A stretch of DNA of 47,260 nucleotides from Sphingomonas sp. Leaf407 (GCF_001425385.1 NZ_LMQO01000003.1:575395-622654), one strand, 5' to 3'. Counted from the first letter of the stretch, positions 34,359 through 42,908 are shown. Program-made: numbers and translations. Notes: a model not told the origin generated them from the letters alone.

Positions 34359-34388
34359 CTGAAAACTCGCGGAAGAGCGAGTTTTCAG
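34359..34388. terminator. Bidirectional hairpin between GH95 and nhaA
   Basis: A perfect 12-bp stem CTGAAAACTCGC / GCGAGTTTTCAG with loop GGAAGA, placed between the two convergent stop codons. The A4/T4 tracts within the stem fit a two-way terminator. Confidence 0.75.
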
Positions 34389-34396
34389 AGAGCCTT

Positions 34397-35551
34397 TCAC
34401 CGCCGCGCGAGGATCGCCCAGCCGACCAGCCCGGAGAGCAGCGAGCCGCCGAGCACGCCGATCCTGACCGCGTCCATCACCGGCCCTTCGCCAAAGGCGA
34501 GGCCGCCGATGAACAGGCTCATGGTGAAGCCGATTCCGCACAGCGCGGCCATGCCCCACACCTGCCGCCAGCCCGCATGGTCGGGCATGGTGGTCAGGCC
34601 GAGGTGCACCATCGCCCAGACGGTGGCGAAGATGCCCGCCTGCTTGCCGAGGAACAGCCCGGCCATGATCCCGAGCGGCAGCGGCGCGATGAGATCGGCG
34701 GGGCCGGTCCCGGCGAACGACACGCCGGCGTTGGCGAAGCCGAACAGCGGCACGATGGCAAAGGCGACCCATGGCTGGATCGCATGTTCCAGCCGTTCGA
34801 GCGGCGGCGTCCCGCCAGCCCCACGCAACGGAATCGTCAGCGCCACCGCGACCCCGGCCAGCGTCGCATGGACGCCCGACAGCAGCACCGCGACCCACAC
34901 CCCGGCCCCGACCAGCAGATAGGGGACGAGCGAGCGGACGCCCATCCGGTTGAAACCAAGCAGGATCGTCAGCCCGACGATCGCCAGCCCCAGCGGCACC
35001 ACCGCGATCGATTCGGTGTAGAAGACGGCGATGACGACAATCGCCAGCAGGTCGTCGATCACCGCGATCGCGGTCAGCAGCACCTTGAGCGACAGCGGTA
35101 CGCGCGGTCCGAGCAGCGCGACGATGCCGAGCGCGAAGGCGATGTCGGTCGCCGCCGGAATCGCCCAGCCGCGCAGCGCCGGGGTGCCGGCGTTGATCGC
35201 GCTGTAGAGCAGCGCCGGCACCGCCATGCCCGCCACCGCCGCTGCGCCGGGCAGGATACGCTGGTCCCACGCCGACAATTGTCCGGCGATCAGCTCGCGC
35301 TTCACCTCCAGCCCGATCAGCAGGAAGAACAGCGTCATCAGCCCGTCGTCGATCCAGTGGCGGATGCTGAGCGGCCCGACATGCGCCTCCAGTCCCGCGA
35401 AATAGGCCGGGGCGGCCGGCGAATTGGCGACAAGCAGCGCCAGCACCGCCGCGCCGAGCAGCACCAGCCCCCCGGCGGCCTGTCCGGCGAAGAAGCGGCG
35501 GATCGCGCGGGTGGCACGGCGCGGCCGCGAGGATGGCGACGGGGAGGACAT
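34397..35551 (-). CDS. nhaA: Na+/H+ antiporter NhaA
   Basis: 384 residues, about twelve membrane helices. WIDDGLMTLFFLLIGLEVKREL, IPAATDIAFALG and AIAVIDDLLAI (the paired ion-binding aspartates) are diagnostic. It extrudes sodium in exchange for protons at the inner membrane. Monocistronic, divergent from the FAD protein. Confidence 0.95.
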   Translation of the reverse strand: MSSPSPSSRPRRATRAIRRFFAGQAAGGLVLLGAAVLALLVANSPAAPAYFAGLEAHVGPLSIRHWIDDGLMTLFFLLIGLEVKRELIAGQLSAWDQRILPGAAAVAGMAVPALLYSAINAGTPALRGWAIPAATDIAFALGIVALLGPRVPLSLKVLLTAIAVIDDLLAIVVIAVFYTESIAVVPLGLAIVGLTILLGFNRMGVRSLVPYLLVGAGVWVAVLLSGVHATLAGVAVALTIPLRGAGGTPPLERLEHAIQPWVAFAIVPLFGFANAGVSFAGTGPADLIAPLPLGIMAGLFLGKQAGIFATVWAMVHLGLTTMPDHAGWRQVWGMAALCGIGFTMSLFIGGLAFGEGPVMDAVRIGVLGGSLLSGLVGWAILARR

Positions 35552-35650
35552 CAGGCTTACACTCGCGTTCGGGGCGGTCGCTGCCCCTTTGCCCGCTGCC
35601 GCCCGCTTCGCCTATAGCCGCCGGACCACCCGCCGTGCCGGAGGCCGATG

Positions 35651-37015
35651 ATGACCTTGCCCGACCCCCATGTCCTGATCGTCGGCGGCGGTGCCTCGGG
35701 CACGTTGCTCGCCGTCAATCTGTTGCGGCAGGAGGGGCCACGGGTGACGCTGGTCGAGCGCCGGCCGGGGCAACTGGCGCGCGGCGTCGCCTATAGCGCG
35801 GCGGACGACAGCCATCTGCTCAACGTGCGCGCGGCGAACATGAGCGCCTTTCCCGACGATCGCGATCATTTCGTCCGCTGGTTGGGCCAGGCGGGGCTGG
35901 GCGACGGGCGCAGCTTCGTGCGCCGGACGGTCTATGGCGCCTATCTCCGCCACCTGCTCGCCGAGGCGAAGGCGACGGCGGGCGATCGGCTGACGCTGAT
36001 CGCCGACGAGGTCGTCGCACTGACGCAGAATGACGCGGGCGTCACCGCGCGTTTCGCCGACGGGCGCGAAGAGGAATTCGACCGGGCGGTGCTGGCGCTC
36101 GGCAACCTGCCGCCGCATCCGCCGGCGGGGATCGATCTCGCAGCCTTGCCCGCCGGGGTCTATCGCGACGATCCATGGGCGGGCGACATCGCCGACGGCC
36201 TGTCGGCCGATGATGCCGTGCTGTTGCTCGGATCGGGGCTGACCGCCGTCGACGCCGCGCTGCTGCTCGACAGGCGCGGGTTCGCGGGGCGCATCACCGC
36301 CATGTCGCGCCGCGGCCTGCGCCCGCGCCCGCACGATGATGGCCAGCCGCCGGTCATGCCGCGTAGCGAAAAGCCGGCGCGCAGCGTCGCCGCGCTGGTC
36401 CGCGAGGTGCGACAGGCGGCGGCAGGCGACGGCTGGCGCGGCGCGGTCGATGCGTTGCGGCCGGTGACGCAATTGCTGTGGTCGGGGGCGGACGGGGCCG
36501 AACGGCGGCGGTTCCTGCGGCACCTGCGGCCGTTCTGGGACGTGCATCGCCATCGGCTGGCCCCGGCGGTCGGCGCGCGGATCGACGCGATGGTCGCCGC
36601 CGGCCGGTTGCGGTTCGCGGCGGGCAAGCTGGTCGAGGTGACGGGCGCGGGCGATGCCGCGCTGGTCCGCCATCGCCCGCGTGGGCGCGATACGGTCGAG
36701 ACGGCGCGCTATGCCCGGATCGTCAACTGCACCGGACCGCAGGGCGATCTGTCGCGCAGCCGCGAGCCGTTGCTCGAACAATTGACCGGCGCGGGGCTGA
36801 TCCGGCCCGATGCCTGCCACCTCGGCATCGATGTTGATGCCGCCACCCGGACGATCGGCGCGGACGGGAACTCCAACCCGACCCTCCACGCGATCGGCCC
36901 GATGACGCGCGGCATGTGGTGGGAAGTCGTCGCGATCCCCGACATTCGCGTCCAGTGCTGGACGCTCGCCCGGAGCCTCGCGAACACCCACTGGGTCGGC
37001 GGCGAGGGGCTGTAG
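35651..37015 (+). CDS. FAD/NAD(P)-binding protein (NAD_binding_9 type)
   Basis: 454 residues. VLIVGGGASGTLLAVNLLR is the FAD Rossmann motif; RGVAYSAADDSHLLNVRAANMSAF is the family signature; VLLLGSGLTAVDAALLL is a second nucleotide motif; INCTGPQGD in the C-terminal part. The reaction is unknown. ATGs at 35648 and 35651 are adjacent; GGAGG is 6 bases from the second, which I prefer. Confidence 0.88.
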   Translation: MTLPDPHVLIVGGGASGTLLAVNLLRQEGPRVTLVERRPGQLARGVAYSAADDSHLLNVRAANMSAFPDDRDHFVRWLGQAGLGDGRSFVRRTVYGAYLRHLLAEAKATAGDRLTLIADEVVALTQNDAGVTARFADGREEEFDRAVLALGNLPPHPPAGIDLAALPAGVYRDDPWAGDIADGLSADDAVLLLGSGLTAVDAALLLDRRGFAGRITAMSRRGLRPRPHDDGQPPVMPRSEKPARSVAALVREVRQAAAGDGWRGAVDALRPVTQLLWSGADGAERRRFLRHLRPFWDVHRHRLAPAVGARIDAMVAAGRLRFAAGKLVEVTGAGDAALVRHRPRGRDTVETARYARIVNCTGPQGDLSRSREPLLEQLTGAGLIRPDACHLGIDVDAATRTIGADGNSNPTLHAIGPMTRGMWWEVVAIPDIRVQCWTLARSLANTHWVGGEGL

Positions 37016-37021
37016 CAGGGG

Positions 37022-37056
37022 TTGTCATTATTTATCCCATCGATATGATGGGAATA
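37022..37056 (+). promoter_or_regulatory. Strong promoter with 25-bp operator-like site at desaturase start
   Basis: TTGTCA (37022-37027), 16 bases, TATGAT (37044-37049). The site TTATCCCA-N9-TGGGAATA (37032-37056) covers the -10 box and reaches the start codon. The predicted transcript starts at or next to the ATG (37056), implying a leaderless mRNA. The same site recurs at 40112-40136. Confidence 0.6.
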
Positions 37057-37910
37057 TGAAACGGACGACGAGGATCGAATGGCCGACGCTCGCACTGGCG
37101 GTGGCGATCTATGGCGGATGGATGGCGGTGACGGCGGCGCATGCGCTGCTGCCGGTGCCGCTGCTGATGCTGGCGGGCGGCTGGTTCCTCGGCTGGCACG
37201 GATCGTTGCAGCACGAGACGATCCACGGCCATCCGACCCGCTATCGCCCAGTCAATGACCTGATCGGCGGCGTGCCGCTGTCGCTGTGGCTGCCCTATGG
37301 CGTGTACCGTCGGACGCATGTCGCGCATCATCGCTCGCCCGAACCGACGCATCCGCGGCATGACCCGGAGTCGCGCTATGTCGCGGGCGATGGATGGAGC
37401 GCGCGGATCGCGCGGGCACGATCAACGCTGGTCGGGCAGATGATCGTCGGACCGGTTGCCAGCATCGCGCTGTTCCTCGCCGACGAAGCCGCGCGGGCTT
37501 GGCGGCAGCCGGCGGCGTTCGCGCGCGAATGGGGGCCGCATCTGATCGGCGTCGCGCTGGTGCTGGCGTGGTTGCGCGTGGTCGACTTGCCGATCCTGAC
37601 CTATCTGGTCTGTTTCGTGTTGCCGGGGCAGGCGGCGTCGTTGCTGCGCGGCTATGCCGAACATCGCGCCGATGCACCGGGGCCGTCGCGCGCGGCGACG
37701 GTGGTGTCGCGCGGGCCGCTGGCGCTCCTGTTCCTCAACAACAATCTCCACGCCGCGCACCATGCCGATCCGGGCGCGCCGTGGTATCGCCTGCCTGCCG
37801 TCGAGGCGCAGCGTCACGGACGGGGCGAGCCGCGCTATCGCGGCTATCGCGACGTGATCCGCCGGTTCGCGTTCCATGCCCATGACGCGGTGCGCCATCC
37901 CCGTGGATGA
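37056..37910 (+). CDS. Membrane fatty acid desaturase
   Basis: 284 residues with several membrane segments. Three histidine boxes of the di-iron desaturase/hydroxylase superfamily: HGSLQHETIHGH, HVAHHRSPEPTHPRHDPE and NNLHAAHHADP. It introduces a double bond (or hydroxyl) into an acyl or related lipid; position and substrate are not readable. The preceding 40 bases carry a promoter and operator-like palindrome. Its end overlaps the next gene by up to 35 bases. Confidence 0.87.
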   Translation: MKRTTRIEWPTLALAVAIYGGWMAVTAAHALLPVPLLMLAGGWFLGWHGSLQHETIHGHPTRYRPVNDLIGGVPLSLWLPYGVYRRTHVAHHRSPEPTHPRHDPESRYVAGDGWSARIARARSTLVGQMIVGPVASIALFLADEAARAWRQPAAFAREWGPHLIGVALVLAWLRVVDLPILTYLVCFVLPGQAASLLRGYAEHRADAPGPSRAATVVSRGPLALLFLNNNLHAAHHADPGAPWYRLPAVEAQRHGRGEPRYRGYRDVIRRFAFHAHDAVRHPRG

Positions 37911-38691
37911 GATCGCATGGCTCGGCATGTACGACCATGCCGGACAGCAGGCGGCGAACGATCGCTGGTGGGCGACGATCCGCGATCACCTGCGCGATGT
38001 CGGGGTGCGGCGGGTGCCGGCGACATTGACGCGCGGGGTGTCGACGGCGGCGGTGTGGGGCCATCCCCGGCTGTTGCTCGGCATGATCTGCACCCGGCCA
38101 TGGGCGCTGGAGCATAGTGGACTGCGCCTGCTCGGCCATCCGGCCTATGCCGGGACCGGGGTGGCGGGCGAACACCGCAGCCTGATCGTGGTGCGGCAGG
38201 GCGATCCCGCGACCGGGCTGGCCGATCTGCGCGGGCGGCGGGTGGCGATCAACGATGCGGGGTCGAATACCGGTGTGGCGCTGCTGCGCGATGCGGTCGC
38301 GCCGCTGGCATGGGATGGCCGGTTCTTCGGAGCGATCGTCCCGACCGGCGCGCACCGCGTCAGCGCGCAGGCGGTCGCGAACGGAGAGGCGGACGTCGCA
38401 TCGATCGACGAAGTGACGTTCGCCGCGCTCGCCCGGTTCGAACCCGAACTGACCGGACGATTGCGCGTGCTGGCCCGCAGCGCGCCGGCCGCGACCCCGG
38501 CGTTCGTCACCGCCGCCGCGACGCCGATCGATGTTGTCGCCCGGCTGCGGATCGCGCTCGAGCGGGCGGTGGCCGACGCGCCGGAGGAACTGGGCATCAC
38601 CGGTCTGGTCGCGAGCCGGCCCGGTCTGCGCGACCGAATCGTCGCGCAGGACGCCGCCGCGCTGGCGGCGGGCTACCCGGTCCTCGCCTGA
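37876..38691 (+). CDS. PhnD-like periplasmic-binding-fold protein without signal peptide
   Basis: 271 residues. The GLADLRGRRVAINDAGSNTGVALLRDAV and VANGEADVASIDEVTFAAL segments match the PhnD/phosphonate-type substrate-binding fold. There is no signal peptide or lipobox and no ABC transporter genes nearby, so a cytoplasmic binding or enzymatic role is possible. Starts at 37876, 37882 or GTG 37903 are open; all overlap the desaturase end, implying co-translation. Confidence 0.75.
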   Translation: MPMTRCAIPVDEIAWLGMYDHAGQQAANDRWWATIRDHLRDVGVRRVPATLTRGVSTAAVWGHPRLLLGMICTRPWALEHSGLRLLGHPAYAGTGVAGEHRSLIVVRQGDPATGLADLRGRRVAINDAGSNTGVALLRDAVAPLAWDGRFFGAIVPTGAHRVSAQAVANGEADVASIDEVTFAALARFEPELTGRLRVLARSAPAATPAFVTAAATPIDVVARLRIALERAVADAPEELGITGLVASRPGLRDRIVAQDAAALAAGYPVLA

Positions 38692-38695
38692 AGCG

Positions 38696-39613
38696 TCAGC
38701 GTGGTGCCACGACCGCTTCGGGTTGCAGCACCAGACTGCGCGGCGGCACGTCGCTCAGCAGCCACACGTTGCCGCCGATCACGGTGCCGTCGCCGATCCG
38801 CACCCTCCCCAGAATCGTCGCCCCGGCATAGATCAGCACGTCATCGCCGATGATTGGATGGCGCGCCTCGCGTTCGCCATGCGGGCCGCGTTCGGGTTCG
38901 TGGCCGTTGGCGCGCCGTCCGCGCCCGCCGAGCGTCACATGCTGATAGAGGCGGACGCGCGCGCCGATCACCGCCGTCTCGCCGATCACCACGCCGGTGC
39001 CGTGATCGATGAAGAAGCTGGGGCCGATCGTCGCGCCGGGATGGATGTCGATTCCCGTGCGTTCGTTGGCCAGTTCGGACACGATCCGCGCGACGATCGG
39101 CGCGCCGAGCGAATCGAGTTCATGCGCGATCCGGTGGTGCAGGATCGCGGTGGCGCCGGGATAGCAGATCAGGATCTCATCGACGCTGCGCGCCGCCGGA
39201 TCGCCGCGAAAGATCGCCGCGACATCGGTATCGAGCAGCGAGCGGATGCGCGACAGCGTGCCGGCGAACAGCCGGACGATCTGGCGCGGCCGGTCGGCGT
39301 CGGAAACCAGCCCCTGCACGTCGTGCCAATAGGCCAGTTCCTGCGCGATCTCGCCTTCGATCAGGTGCAGCGCCTCGCCGATCCGGTCGGCGACGAAGGC
39401 GTCCTCGTCCGCCGCGTCGCCGCGAAACCGGCCGATCCGCGCCGGGAACAGCGCGTCGGCGAGCAGCGACACCGCGCGCGCCAGCGGATCGCGCGACGGA
39501 AAGCGCGCCGGGGCGGGGCGGCTGGGCTGGGCATGCCGCCACGCCGCCCGCGCGGCGGACAGCGCGCGCACTGCCTGTTGCACCGCCTGGGTATGATCGG
39601 CATCGGCGGTCAT
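38696..39613 (-). CDS. epsC: Serine O-acetyltransferase, EpsC type
   Basis: 305 residues. Acetylates serine for cysteine synthesis, so it complements the sulfate cluster at the left of the window. The N-terminal helical domain has ILHHRIAHEL; left-handed beta-helix hexapeptides follow with FIDHGTGVVIGETAVIGARV and HPIIGDDVLIYAGATILG. The insert and ending resemble the EpsC/SrpH form more than enteric CysE. Start ATG at 39613 preferred over 39640. Convergent with the PhnD-like gene, four bases apart. Confidence 0.92.
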   Translation of the reverse strand: MTADADHTQAVQQAVRALSAARAAWRHAQPSRPAPARFPSRDPLARAVSLLADALFPARIGRFRGDAADEDAFVADRIGEALHLIEGEIAQELAYWHDVQGLVSDADRPRQIVRLFAGTLSRIRSLLDTDVAAIFRGDPAARSVDEILICYPGATAILHHRIAHELDSLGAPIVARIVSELANERTGIDIHPGATIGPSFFIDHGTGVVIGETAVIGARVRLYQHVTLGGRGRRANGHEPERGPHGEREARHPIIGDDVLIYAGATILGRVRIGDGTVIGGNVWLLSDVPPRSLVLQPEAVVAPR

Positions 39614-39643
39614 CGATTGGACCCTCTTCGTCGGATACAAAGC

Positions 39644-39667
39644 GGCCGGGCGACGGATCGCCCGGCC
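39644..39667 (-). terminator. Hairpin between lipoprotein gene and epsC
   Basis: A perfect 10-bp stem GGCCGGGCGA / TCGCCCGGCC with a 4-base loop, 80 bases after the lipoprotein stop. There is no good T tract, so termination is likely but not certain. The epsC promoter would also lie in this gap. Confidence 0.5.
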
Positions 39668-39747
39668 TTGAGGCTACGCTTGGTCGCTTAGGGAGCCTCA
39701 CCAGAGCGTTGTCGGTGGCGGGCGGCCGTGGGCGGCCGCCGCCGAAA

Positions 39748-40011
39748 TCAGAGCGCGGAGCCGTTCTCGATCGCATTGCCGATCGGGTCGGCGGCGTTCA
39801 GCCCGGCGCCTTCGAGCGGTTCGCTGGCGTTGCCATAGGCGGTGTCGTTCAGCAGCGCGGCGTCATTGCCGAAGGCCGCATCGTTCGCCGGCAGTTCGTC
39901 GATGGTCGTCAGGTTGGTTTCGGCGACCGAATTGTCGACGCCGTTCGATCCCGAACATCCGGCGACGCCCGCCGCCAGAACCAGTCCGAATGCTGCAACG
40001 ATGGTCTTCAA
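39748..40011 (-). CDS. Small acidic lipoprotein
   Basis: 87 residues. Signal MKTIVAAFGLVLAAGVAGC with lipobox at C19. The mature part is rich in Asn, Asp and Ala with irregular repeats (ANDAAFGNDAALLNDTAYGNA). Not assigned to a functional family; similar Asn/Asp-rich lipoproteins are familiar in sphingomonads. Monocistronic, convergent hairpin downstream. Confidence 0.8.
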   Translation of the reverse strand: MKTIVAAFGLVLAAGVAGCSGSNGVDNSVAETNLTTIDELPANDAAFGNDAALLNDTAYGNASEPLEGAGLNAADPIGNAIENGSAL

Positions 40012-40111
40012 CCTGCTTCTCCCAAAATTCGCCGGTCGCGGTCGCCCCCGGCGTCGCGAGCCGCCTTTGCTGGCGGTATGGCTATCCTAGCCGGCTGGCG
40101 GGCGATGGCAC

Positions 40112-40136
40112 TATTCCCATTCGTTTAGTGGGATAA
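40112..40136. promoter_or_regulatory. Second copy of TTATCCCA-N9-TGGGAATA site
   Basis: On the minus strand this reads TTATCCCA-CTAAACGAA-TGGGAATA: both 8-base half-sites and the 9-base spacing are identical to the desaturase site, while the spacer differs. It lies between the divergent lipoprotein (101 bases away) and amidase (79 bases) genes. Confidence 0.6.
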
Positions 40137-40214
40137 TGTTTATCTTTAGGCGACGTGACAAGAATGCTGGCTTGGCCGACACTCGCCGACGATGATGGTT
40201 GGACGGGGATCGAT

Positions 40215-41780
40215 ATGCGCAAGGCTGCGGTACTATTCGGGTTATTGGTGGCTGCCCCGGCAATGGCGCAAACGGACCGGGTAGGGGAACGCAGCGCCGG
40301 CGCGCTGGCGCAGGACATGGCTGCCGGCCGCACGACCGCCGAGGCGCTGACCCGCGCCTATCTGACGCGGATCGAGGCGATGGACCGCAAGGGACCGAGC
40401 CTGCGCGCGGTGATCGCGATCAACCCGCAGGCAATCGCCGAGGCCCGCGCCCGCGATGCCGAACGGCGCGCCGGGCGGGTCCGTGGTCCGCTCCACGGCG
40501 TGCCGGTGCTCATCAAGGACAATATCGAGACGCGCGAGAATGCGACGACGGCGGGCAGCCTTGCGCTCGCCGACAATCGCACCGGGCGCGATGCGCCGGT
40601 CGTCGCGCGGCTGCGCGCGGCGGGCGCGGTGATCCTCGGCAAGACCAATCTGTCGGAATGGGCCAATATCCGCTCGAACGCCTCGATGAGCGGGTGGAGC
40701 GCGGTCGGCGGTCTTGTGCGCAATCCCTATGCGCTCGACCGGACGTCGTGCGGGTCGTCGTCGGGCACCGGTGTGGCGATCGCCGCCAGTTTCGCGGCGA
40801 TCGGGGTGGGCACCGAGACCGACGGTTCGGTCGTCTGCCCCTCGGCGATGAACGGGCTGGTCGGGCTGAAACCGACGATCGGCCTCGTCAGCCGGACGCA
40901 GGTGGTGCCGATCAGCCATAGCCAGGATACGCCGGGGCCAATGGGGCGCAGCGTGCGCGACGTGGCGCTGCTGATGACCGCGATGATGGGCAGCGATCCC
41001 GCCGACCCGGCGACGCGTGACGCCGACACCCGGCGGCGCGACTATGCCGCCGGCCTGTCGGCCGGCGCGTTGAAGGGCATGCGGATCGCGGTGCTGCGCC
41101 CGGCGATGCCCAAGGCGCTGGCCGACGCCTATGACCGTGCGCTCGGTCGCCTGCGCGGCGCGGGCGCGGTGCTGGTGGAGGCGACGCTGCCCGACCTTCC
41201 GGGGCTGGGCGAGCAGGAGCTGACGGTGCTCAAGGCCGAGTTGAAGGCCGACCTCGACGCCTACCTGGCGACGACCCCGGCGAGTGTGCGGACCCGGACG
41301 CTGGCCGACGTGATCGCCTTCAACGAACGCGAAGCGCCACGCGAGCAGCGCTATTTCGGGCAAGAACTGTTCGTCGCGGCGCAGGCGATGCCGGGGCTGG
41401 CCGATCCCGCCTATCGCCGGGCGCGCAGCGAGGGGCAGGCGCGGGCGGCGGGCGCGATCGACGGCGTGCTGACGGCTGCGAAGGCGCAGGCGATCGTGTC
41501 GCCGACCTATGGGCTGCCATGGCTGTCGGACCCGGTGAACGGCGACCAGTTCTCCGGTCCCTCCGCCAGCCAGTTGCCGGCGATGTCGGGCTATCCGCAT
41601 CTGACGGTGCCGATGGGGCTGGCGCTTGGCCTGCCGGTCGGGCTGTCGTTCATCGGGACGGCGAACAGCGACGCGCTGCTGATCGGTGCGGGCTATGCCT
41701 ATGAACAGGCTGCCGCCGCGCGGGTCGCGCCGACCTATGCCGAGCATGTGCCCGACAATCCGGGGACGGCGCGCGACTGA
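40215..41780 (+). CDS. Exported amidase (amidase signature family)
   Basis: 521 residues. A signal peptide (MRKAAVLFGLLVAAPAMA) is followed by the amidase signature: catalytic Lys in VLIKDNIE, and the serine-rich stretch TSCGSSSGTG with GTETDGSVVCPS giving the Ser-cisSer-Lys triad. It hydrolyses an amide in the periplasm; the substrate is unknown. I chose the ATG at 40215 for the signal peptide; the frame opens at a GTG 60 bases earlier. Confidence 0.9.
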   Translation: MRKAAVLFGLLVAAPAMAQTDRVGERSAGALAQDMAAGRTTAEALTRAYLTRIEAMDRKGPSLRAVIAINPQAIAEARARDAERRAGRVRGPLHGVPVLIKDNIETRENATTAGSLALADNRTGRDAPVVARLRAAGAVILGKTNLSEWANIRSNASMSGWSAVGGLVRNPYALDRTSCGSSSGTGVAIAASFAAIGVGTETDGSVVCPSAMNGLVGLKPTIGLVSRTQVVPISHSQDTPGPMGRSVRDVALLMTAMMGSDPADPATRDADTRRRDYAAGLSAGALKGMRIAVLRPAMPKALADAYDRALGRLRGAGAVLVEATLPDLPGLGEQELTVLKAELKADLDAYLATTPASVRTRTLADVIAFNEREAPREQRYFGQELFVAAQAMPGLADPAYRRARSEGQARAAGAIDGVLTAAKAQAIVSPTYGLPWLSDPVNGDQFSGPSASQLPAMSGYPHLTVPMGLALGLPVGLSFIGTANSDALLIGAGYAYEQAAAARVAPTYAEHVPDNPGTARD

Positions 41781-41825
41781 TCGTGGTTGACGCGGCGGAA
41801 GCGCACGCCGAAGGGAAGGGCGTTC

Positions 41826-42030
41826 GAGGTTCTTCGGCCGGCGTCGCCGGGCGGAGCTAAGACGGGAAGCCGGTGCGATGCCGGCGCTGCCCCCGCAACT
41901 GTAAGCGGCGAGTGGACGACCGCTTGCGTGTCACTGGTGCCCCCAAGCGCCGGGAAGGCCGGGTCGCTCCGCACCGACCCGCGAGCCAGGAGACCTGCCT
42001 TGGGCGCCATACCACTCACCGGCGGGGTGC
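41826..42030 (+). ncRNA. Cobalamin (adenosylcobalamin-type) riboswitch
   Basis: All core landmarks are present in order: GGGAAGCCGGTG with the pairing GATGCCGG (P3), GCTGCCCCCGCAACTGTAAGCGG-type conserved core (41886-41908), TCACTGG, CGGGAAGG, and the B12 box AGCCAGGAGACCTGCC (41984-41999). AGGT/ACCT (41827-41830 / 41993-41996) closes P1. A following CACC-GGCGG-GGTG hairpin (42017-42029) fits P13. It points to the thioesterase gene 93 bases further on. Confidence 0.95.
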
Positions 42031-42122
42031 CCGGTCGGGTCGCGTCATCGCCCGCCGTCGGTGTGTCCGGCGGTGTCGCATCGCGTCCAGTCCGCGTCTC
42101 CGCTCCAGTATCGAGAACGCCC

Positions 42123-42908
42123 GTGACCGACACCCCGTCTTTCGACCTGCAACCACCGGCCAGCCCCGTCCGGCTGGTCGACATCGTCTTTCCCGGCGAT
42201 ACCAACCATCACGGCACGCTGTTCGGCGGGGTGGCGCTCGCGCATATGGACAAGGTCGCGTTCCTCGCCGCCTCGCGCCATGGCCGTGCGTCGTTCGTCA
42301 CCGCATCGTCGCAGAAGATCGATTTCGCGCAGCCCGCCCGTCACGGCGACATCGTGGAAGTGACCGGGCGGGTCGTGCGGGTCGGCACCAGTTCGCTCGA
42401 CGTCGAGGTCGAACTGGTCGCCGAGGCGCCGGTGTCGGGCGAGCGGCGGCTGTGTACGCGCGGGCGCTTCACGCTGGTCGCGGTGAAGGACGGCGGGGTT
42501 CGCCTGCCGTTGCCGCCGGTGCCGGCGTATGACGAGGAACCGGCGGACGTCCTGCGCATGGTCGACATCGTGTTCCCGACGCAGACCAGCCATTACGGGA
42601 CGCTGTATGGTGGCGATGCGCTGAAAATGATGGGCAAGGCCGCGTTCATCGCCTCGACTCGCCATGCGCGCGGCGTGATGGTGATGGCGGCATCGGACCG
42701 GATCGATTTCACCTCGCCGATCCGCGAGGGCGAAATGGTCGAGCTGAGCGCGCAGGTACGGATGGCGGGGCGCAGTTCGGTACGGATCGGCGTCGACCTC
42801 GCCGCCGAGGACCTGCTGACCGGGGCAAGGCGGCACGCCGCCACCGCGCTGTTCACGATGGTCAGCGTCGATGCCGATGGCCGGGCGACGCCGTTTTCCG
42901 GCGGTTAG
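42123..42908 (+). CDS. Acyl-CoA thioesterase, double hotdog
   Basis: 261 residues, two tandem hotdog domains: VDIVFPGDTNHHGTLFGG (about 20-37) and VDIVFPTQTSHYGTLYGG (about 146-163), each with the AH/LKMMDK-like helix after it. It hydrolyses acyl-CoA in the cytoplasm. The start is GTG at 42123 (MTDTPSFDLQPP); the frame is open through the riboswitch only by GC bias. Unusually, it is the first gene after a cobalamin riboswitch. Confidence 0.9.
   Translation: MTDTPSFDLQPPASPVRLVDIVFPGDTNHHGTLFGGVALAHMDKVAFLAASRHGRASFVTASSQKIDFAQPARHGDIVEVTGRVVRVGTSSLDVEVELVAEAPVSGERRLCTRGRFTLVAVKDGGVRLPLPPVPAYDEEPADVLRMVDIVFPTQTSHYGTLYGGDALKMMGKAAFIASTRHARGVMVMAASDRIDFTSPIREGEMVELSAQVRMAGRSSVRIGVDLAAEDLLTGARRHAATALFTMVSVDADGRATPFSGG

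Noticed and set aside
41787..42122. N-terminal extension of the thioesterase through the riboswitch
   Set aside because: The bases are explained by a conserved RNA structure, and the peptide is low-complexity.
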